DNA of 64,000 bases from Psococerastis gibbosa (lineage: Eukaryota; Arthropoda; Insecta; Psocodea; Psocidae), in NCBI GenBank assembly GCA_963971405.1, contig OZ020491.1:5140855-5204854 (forward strand). Reading direction: 5' to 3'. Under the pieces are notes generated by a model that was not told the origin of the DNA, made no database searches, and worked only from the letters and a program-made list of their open reading frames with translations. The translations under genes and the position numbers were made by a program. Below are positions 35,301 through 44,300 of this stretch, piece after piece (the stretch's first letter is position 1; every line of letters starts with the position of its first letter).

Positions 35301-38300
35301 TAATTTGTGTCAACTCCTTCTTCCACTATATCCTATGTAGGTATTCAATATATTTCCCTGGGAAACCATACACATCCCACTGTTTATTTGATTACTACCG
35401 TCTTCTTCTACCGGCTTACAAAATCAAGTCCATTTAATGTGTGTCAACTCCTTCTTCCACTATATCCTATGTATTCAATATATTTCCCTGGGAAACCATA
35501 CACATTCCACTGTTTTTTTTTTTTATTGCTACCGTCTTCTTCTACCGGCTTATAAAATCTAGTTCATTTATATTGTGTGTCAACTCCTTCTTCCACTATA
35601 TCCTATGTATTCAATATATTTCCCTGGGAAACCATGCACATCCCACTGTTTATTTGATTACTACCGTCTTCTTCTACCGGCTTACAAAATCAAGTCCATT
35701 TAATGTGTGTCAACTCCTGCTTCCACTATATCCTATGTATTCAATATATTTCCCTGGGAAACCATACACATTCCACTGTTTTTTTTTTTATTGCTACCGT
35801 CTTCTTCTACCGGCTTATAAAATCTAGTTCATTTATATTGTGTATCAACTCCTTCTTCCACTATATCCTATGTATTCAATATATTTCCCTGGGAAACCAT
35901 GACATCCCACTGTTTATTTGATTACTACCGGCTTATAAAATCTAGTCCATTTAATTTGTGTCATCTCCTTCTTCCACTATATCCTATGTATTCAATAGCC
36001 TATATTTCCCTGAGAAACCATACACATCCCACTGTGTATTTGATTACTACTACCGTCTTCTTCTACCGGCTTATAAAATCTAGTCCATTTATAATGTGTG
36101 TCAACTCTTTCTTCCACTGTAATCCATGTATTCAAAATTCAATATTTCCCTGGGAAACCATACCCACCCCACTGTGGGGGATAGGTACCCCCAGTAAACA
36201 TCTTTATCCGACCCTGCTAGGTTTCTCAACACGTGACTGGTATACCTATACCTATATTGAAGGTACCCATTCACTCGCCGACCCCATTTGCCTATACATT
36301 ACTGTTAAGTAGCCTACATTGTATAGCGACCGACGAGGTGAGATAAGACCTATTTTTCTTGTAGTTGAAAGACCTTCGCCATGACAACCTGAATAGCTTC
36401 ATCGGAGCCTGCACTGAGCCGCCTAACATTTGCATTGTCACTGAGTATTGCACTAGAGGCAGCCTCAGGGACTTGCTGGACAACGAAGAAGTCAAATTGG
36501 ACAATATGTTTATTGCTAGTCTAGTTAGTGATCTCTTAACTGGAATTACCTTTCTCCATGATTCTCAAATTAGGTAACTATCACAAAGTGTTTTTTTTTT
36601 TGTGAAGAATTGTAGGTGGAAGAAAACAGCAGTTACTCAGTAGGCCTATTGCAGAAGAGGTAGCCTCAGGGATTTGCTGGACAATGAAGATGGCCGAATT
36701 GGACGATTGATATAGTATGTTTCTTGTTAGTCTTGTTGTTCTTCTGCTTCTTCGAATGCCCCTTCTATTGGCGATCACCATGGCAATTGTAGACACGTAG
36801 ATACCGTAGTTCAAATGAACTTAGTCATGATGACTGTACTAGGAAATTGTTATGCAGCGGTTTCCCGTTGCCTTCTGCATTCTTATGCCGTTGACTCTTC
36901 ATTGAGTTTCTCCACCTCCGGACAAAAGAGTGCCCTAGTGGCAGGGATGGATCCAGCCTATTTGGGGGGGGGGAGAGGGGGGGGGGGGGTAGTTGGGGGG
37001 TCAAAATAGGAAAAACATATGTAGCATCGATTAAATCAGAGCGTAATAAATTTACTTAAAATAGATTTATTAAATTTGGGGGGAAGCTACCCCCCCTTCC
37101 CCCCTGTATCCGACCATACCTAGTGGTAGCTTATTTGGTGGTGGCAACTGTTTGCCCCGCCACGTAGTCATCCTTGGGCTACTGTGGCCTGATCGGCTTT
37201 CCTTGACAACCCTGCACCTTGGGCTGTACAGTGCTCCCCCCCCCCACCTTAGTTAGGCTAGGTACTTATAGATAGTATAGCTAGTATAGGCTAGCAAACT
37301 GGCCAACTACAGAAAATAGGCCTATTTACAGTATAGCCTATATAATTTAATATATATAGCCTATAATAGGTTATGTAAGTGCCACTTAGGCGAACAAATA
37401 TGCAAGACGGTTTCTTTTTATGTTCCACAGATACCATGGCCGTCTAAAAAGCAGTAATTGCTTAGTAGATTCGCGATGGGTGCTGAAAATTGCTGACTTT
37501 GGCCTCCATGAATTTAAGCGAGGTGCTGAGAAGCCACTGGATGAAGCTACTATGGCGAGAGAACTTCAAGGTGGGCAAAACTTCAGTCTTACAAGTTTAC
37601 GTTAATTAAGAGACTCCCTCGAACCCCCTCATCCACCTTTATTGGGTATCATCTCTATTGAGTATCATCGGAATCAGGCCCGTAAACTAGATTTTATTTT
37701 GGGGAGGATCCTAAAGTATGTAGAGATATGAAATGAAATGAAAAACGTCTTTATATTATGCTAGCTTTAGCCTGGAAGGGCTACTCTATCAGCTAACCTA
37801 TAGAAATGTCGCACGTATGGAAAGTTCAATTCTATCTAGTGTGAAGTAATGTAAAAACATTCGGGCTGTACGGACTTATCGAAATAGAGATTGAGGCCAG
37901 ATGAAGAACCAGTAGAATCCGGGCTGATGGGCCGTGGTCGATATGAAAGTAGCAAGTGACAGTGTGAGTGAGTGAATAGCGAGTCACTCGCTTAGGAGCC
38001 ACCGAGGTACAACCTTCAATGTCTACGCAGCACCACTGAAGATGTCGACCGCAGATGTTGACGAATCGTTTGGAAGTTCACATTCATATCGACCCATCAG
38101 CCCGGATTCTACTGGTTCTTCATAGGACTCCAGCCGTGAAAGTCTTTGCAGTTACATTGAGGCTAGAGTTCCGTGATACACAGGAAAACTTTAAAAATCA
38201 TCCGTCGCAAAAGCAAACAGATACTCCACTGAAGTTGTACTAAAACAAGCAAACGTACTATCAATTAAAAAAACTATGCATAAAAAAGAGTCCATTTGCA

Positions 38301-41300
38301 GCATTTAAAAAAATATGCTTATACAAAATAGGCCACATCAACATGACACTAGGTAGGTACCTACGAACCAATCCACTATCCACATCAACAGGCACGACAA
38401 GCTACTCTTAAAAGCAATTAGCCTAGCCTATTTAGGAAAAAAGTATTTTAATCAACTTCCCATGGATATAAAAAACTCACCAAATTATCATTTATTCAGA
38501 AAAAAAAATCACTTGTAAAAACCAAGTCTCGTAAACAAATATGAAATAACAAAAGAACTTTCCTCGACCCATCACGTACACCCATCATACTCCGTACTAT
38601 AAACAATACAATACCATACTATGCCATACATAAAGTAGGCCTATATATTCATTCGTACGTACATATAACAAAGTTTATGTTGCATTAAATCAGTTAATCT
38701 TATTTTAATCAGAAATTCCCCCCTAAAAACGAGGCATAGGGCAAAACGGTTTTTTTTTTTTGTAGGGCCAACCATTGTTTTGTATAAGATTATAAAGAAC
38801 CGGTCTGAGTTTACTCGAACATGCTTTCCAATTTATCAAAATTAGTAGATAGGGGAAATGAGTAATTTCATGGTAAATAATTTTCCCATGGTTAAATTTC
38901 CGATATCTCGGGGGGTGGGGGGGGGGGTTGTCCACCTGACGTCACTGGAGGTGAGGTAAATTCTAGATAGGTCAGACCAACACATTAACACACAGCAATA
39001 CTGGCAGGGCACGCAATGTATCTGAGCGTGAATTTTCTATCATTTTTTCAAAAAAACATTTTTTTGTACAACACCAAATACTTTTCTGGGAAAGCAACCT
39101 ATCCGGTTTCGTTTCTCAATTTAACACCTAAAACATGGTAGAAATCATTGATAGAAAGGTTTCGCAGAAAAATTATTTTTTAGTCATTTTTCATTAAAAT
39201 GTAGTTATTTTTTTATTTTTTTACCCCCAGAAGCAAACTATCAAGGGGCAAGCAACCCCCCGAATTTTGTCAACATTAATAACGACTGCAATATATGAGA
39301 ATTTAAAAGAAATCGTTGGAGCCGTTTTTGAGAAATAATTTTTTAGACGTTTCTTTGGAGTTTTTTGAGAATAAAACCCCTCCAAATTTAGTTAGCCCAA
39401 ATAAAAAAAAAATAGTCCTGAGGTATGATTTTTGTGAACCTACATGCCAAATTCCACCCAAATCGACCGAGTAGTTTGCCCGGAAATCGATGAACAGACA
39501 GACAGACAGAGCGACTGAGCGACAGACAGACATTTCGTAAAAACCACTCTTTTTGGCTCCTGGGACCTCAAAATGTGTAATTCCATTGAAATCTCGGAAT
39601 CGAAAATTTGGACCGTCACAAAGCTTTCCTTATACTAGGCCTACGTATAAATTGGAAAGCAATAAATCATTGATTGATTCAATATCCATCTTAGTATAAA
39701 TCAGAAGAAAAATCGGTTCAATATTGGTCGGCGTGTTCATACTAAAAAAAAAACAACTTAATTATTCCTATAAATTCAAACGCCAAACTCCTCAGGCAGG
39801 CAATTGTTCCTCGCAGTTACTACAACATACAGTTAACTAGGCTATAATAATAATTTTATGGTAATTAAATAAAATTGTCCATATTTTGTATGCAAGATGT
39901 AGCCTATTTACCGTAATTTTCCACATCGTTAGCTCCCATTTCTTTACTTGCTGGAAGCTAGAACAGCTGATGTGCCTCGTCAATGGGCTTCCCCTCCCTC
40001 CTTCTACAGGTATCTTCCAATTTCCATTTACCGTCAATTCTTCGCGCACCAGCTGTTAACAACCTTCACCATTATTTTAACTATAATAACCCTATACGTT
40101 AACCCTAAACTCTCTTCTAACCACGTATTTACTGCGTATAATTTTATGATTCTTCTTCGAATGCCTCTTCTATCGATGATCATCATGGCAATTGTAAACG
40201 CTCGTAGATACCATACTTTGTATTCCCAAAAAGGAAGTCAATCGAATGTACTTAGTCATGATGACTTTGCTAGGGAATTGTAAATTTGTAATGCAGTGGT
40301 TTCCCGTTGCCTTCTGCATCCTTATGCCGTTGACTCTTCAATGAGTTCCTCCGCCTTCGGTGCCCAGCCCCAGGACAAAAGAGTGCCCTAGTAAAGTTAT
40401 TGCTTATTTAGTGGCAACTATCCGCCCCGCTACATTACCATTCGCGGGCTACTGTGACTTTTTCAAGACAAACTTGTACCTCCAGACTTGCCAACACATC
40501 CTGCTTGGTCGGGGACTGCTTACTCGTTATATTCGCAGCTGGCCATCAGCATATCTGGCGACCTCTTCGCAATCCATACCTTTATCCTAATCCAATACCA
40601 TTATGATAGTAAAGCCTATTTTTTCACGTCGTAGGTCTCCTATACAGAGCACCAGAGCTTCTGAGAGAAGACACTATGGTGGAAGAAGACATTGGGTCAC
40701 AGAAGGGAGATATTTACTCGTTTAGTATCATTTTGTATGAGCTCCACAGCAGAAAAGGTCCATTTGGGGATACAGGCTTGCAACCAATCGACATAATAGA
40801 TAGACTGCGGTCAGAGCTTTGTCCACCTTTCAGGTAGATACCTATATTCTATTATTGTTTTTGGAAGCCAATAAATAGTTTAGTAGGTAATTGAAACTAC
40901 CCATTGTTTTAATTAAATTGTTTATAATCGTTAATAGTATATCGTGTTCCGTATAATTTGTATTTGAAAACGTCTCCCTTCTAACTTTGTAATATTTTGA
41001 ACACATTGTAAATTAATATAGGCTAACTATACTAAGTATAAAAATGATTACAAATGATTAAAAAGACGCAACCGGTTTCGACTTCAACGTCGAAGTCCTA
41101 GTCTGAAGTATAGCTTTGTTCTTCAGTCAATTGGTTACCCTAATATATATATAATGAAGACCACTCAGTGGCGTAGTCAAAAATTTTTTTTGGAGGGTCC
41201 AGTTTTCATGCAACATCAATACATAAAGTTTGCTTGTTTACGATATAGGTTTTCGAATGGGGTGGTGTTTCATTTGCCCCCCCCCCCCCCCCGTACTTTC

Positions 41301-44300
41301 CTAAAATAGTAGAAAAAGAGGAAAGCCGTCCTCATGAACGTAAGCATCTTCTAATTAGGGACATGATCTTAATTTCCCCACCCGAGGGGTTGGGGGGCCG
41401 AAGGGGGCCCGGGGGTCTCCCCGGGGAAGATTTTTGAAAAAGATAGGCCTGAAATTGTGGAGTTTTACACATTTTGATGTATATACGTCTGCAACCAATT
41501 CTAATAATGTTTAGGGTTTACAGGTGAAGAATAGTAGACTTACTGGAAGAAAGGGGGGCCCGGGGGTCCCCCCCGGGGGAATTATTTTGAAAAAAAATAG
41601 GCCCAAAATAGAGGAATTTACGCACTTTGAAAGCAGTTATATTCATATTTTACATATGAAGAATATTACAGCTGACAAGGGGGGCCCGGGGGCTACCGCG
41701 GGGTATGTTTTTTAACAGATATGCCGGAAATAGTCTGTCGGCAAAAAAAAATTGATTTTGCAGATGTTTAACTTTATTAACAAAACTGGAAACTGGGGGA
41801 CGGGGTCTTCCCGGGGAATTTTTTTGAATAGACTAAGTATCTAAAAAATTTGCTGTTTTGCTACGCCATTGAGACCAACGGATGAACTGAATACTGTAAA
41901 ATTTGATGAACTGAATACTGTAAAATTTGATGAACTGAGTACTGTAAAATTTGATGAACTGAATACTGTAAAATTTGATGAGCTGAATACTATAAAATTT
42001 CCAGGCCCTGTTTGGATGTTCTCAAGCCTAACGAAGAATTTATTAGGGACTGCATCTGTGAGTGCTGGAGTGAAAATCCTGATTTGAGACCTGACACAAA
42101 AACCATACGAACCAAACTGAGGCCGATGAGGAAGGGCATGTAAGTATAAACATGATTTTCTTGTCAAGCTTCGGAGGTCATGTGAATCAGATCGTTCTGG
42201 GATACTTTAGCCTATTTTGCTTATATTGTATAGTAGTAAAAGAATGTTTAGCCCAAACTTAGCTACATTGTTTTATTAATAACCGGTATAAAAAATAATG
42301 ATCATTAAAATTACTAGTCTTGTATTTCCTGCAGTTTTAAAGGTATGCAACTAAGCAACTTTGCCCAGTTCTTTATTCATTATGAAAGTTGAAATTTAGA
42401 GCTTAAGGTCATATTTTAGGGGGCAAAAATTGGCTTTACAATTTCAGATGTAAGATTTCGGTAAGGTCAACGCTTTGATTTTTATAAAGGTTGATAAAAG
42501 TCCAGAAACCAAAACATTGACCAAGAAAAATAATATTCATATCCAAAGTATGGAAAGTTTTGCTTTGTTCCTGGACATGATTTTTTTTTTAAATAACAAG
42601 CTTAGTTGGGTTTTTTTGTTCTTTTTTCTTTGCGAAAACCGGTATGAGTAATTACAAAAGGGAAAACGTAAAAATTTAAGGTAAAATTGAAAGTTTTATA
42701 GTAGATCGACTTCGATGGCCAGGTGGTAACGTGCTTGCGCTTGTGCCAGTCCTTACACGCCATGCGATCGGAGACATGTCGTAACTAAACACGGGTACTA
42801 ACCTACAGAGGTGGCTGAAGAGGTCAATCGGATCCATTCATTAAAATGTCAGTATGCGATTGATCTTTAAAAAAAAAAAAAAAAAAAAAGATAGGTTGGT
42901 AAGTATAGGTAGATAGGTATGTTGGTACCGAATATCATATGTTTTTCCCTGACTTTGCTATTTGGACATTTTAGGAAAAACAATATTCTAGACAATATGG
43001 TGACAATGATGGAGAAGTACACCAACAATTTGGAGTCACTGGTGGACGAACGGACAGACCAGTTGGTCGCCGAAAAGAAGAAGACAGACGAACTGTTGTA
43101 CGAAATGCTGCCGCGGCCGGTCGCCGAGCAGCTGAAACGCGGGGACCGCGTTCAGGCAGAACAGTTTGACTCAGTCACCATTTACTTCAGCGATATTGTG
43201 GGCTTTACTGAACTATCTGCACAGAGCACGCCTCTACAGATTGTCGATTTTTTGAATGATTTGTATACCTGTTTTGATTCTACGGTCGAAAATTTTGATG
43301 TCTATAAGGTGAGACAGCTTGAAGTAAAGAGGTACACACGAACCCAATACCTAATGTTTTGCAGTGTTCGGGGTGAACCGTTTGACACCGATTTTACCTA
43401 GTAGGACTCACTGAATTATCTACACAGAGCACACCTCTGCAGATTGTCGATTTTTTTTTTATGATTTGTATCCCTGTTTAGATTCTAAACCGTCTAACAA
43501 TGACAACCTGCAAATTTTAGTTTATGCAACTAGGCAATAAGTTTGCTATCTAATTAGGTACAATACTTATATAAACAACAACAAAAAATACAACATATTT
43601 TTGTTTACCTTATTCTACAGTCATCTTGTAGGACCGAATAGACAGAAAAACCGACGGATCACAGACGAATTTACATAAGTAATACACATTTATTGATATT
43701 TATTAGATGGGTTAATTTTTTAGTAATATTGTATTGTAGGTAGAGACAATAGGTGATGCATATATGGTCGTATCCGGCCTTCCGCTGCAGAACGGAGACC
43801 AACACGCTTCAGAAATAGCCAGTATGTCCTTGGCGCTAGTGGAGTCGGTCCGGCGATTCCGGATCAGGCACCGGCCTGACGACAGCCTGCAGCTCCGCAT
43901 AGGAATCCACTCCGGACCCGTGTGCGCCGGAGTCGTCGGACTGAAAATGCCCCGGTACTGCCTCTTTGGTGACACCGTCAACACGGCGTCCCGTATGGAG
44001 TCCACTGGGTCCCGTAAGTATAGCCTAATAATCCGTCCAATGCAAACCAATAACACGATATATCGGAATCGAAGCCAGATTTGCGGAGGGATTCGATACG
44101 ACTATACGAGGAAAAAAATTAATCATAATAGGATATATACTATATAGTAAGATTGGATCTGATAACATTTGCTTATTGCAGTGGTTCCCAACCGGCGCGG
44201 CGGTCCAGGGGCCAAAGTAAGAAATAAGAAAATAAAACAGCTGAGTTATTGGAAATTTGAAATAAATTAAAAGTCTTGGGAATGAACTATAAAATCCGAC

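Noticed and set aside
34861-36175. CRISPR array
   Set aside because: Long regular repeats, but the genome is eukaryotic, the repeats are 130 bp and have no unique spacers.
35041-36312. Several overlapping open frames with repeated [12 protein letters not shown]-type peptides
   Set aside because: They are the satellite monomers read in frame. Spacing of 130/136 bp and the surrounding intron show non-coding tandem DNA.
41869-42087. Open frame through the minisatellite into exon 13 (DELNTVKF repeats)
   Set aside because: It is in a different frame from the kinase-homology codons; the CCAG acceptor at 42001-42004 gives the correct phase.
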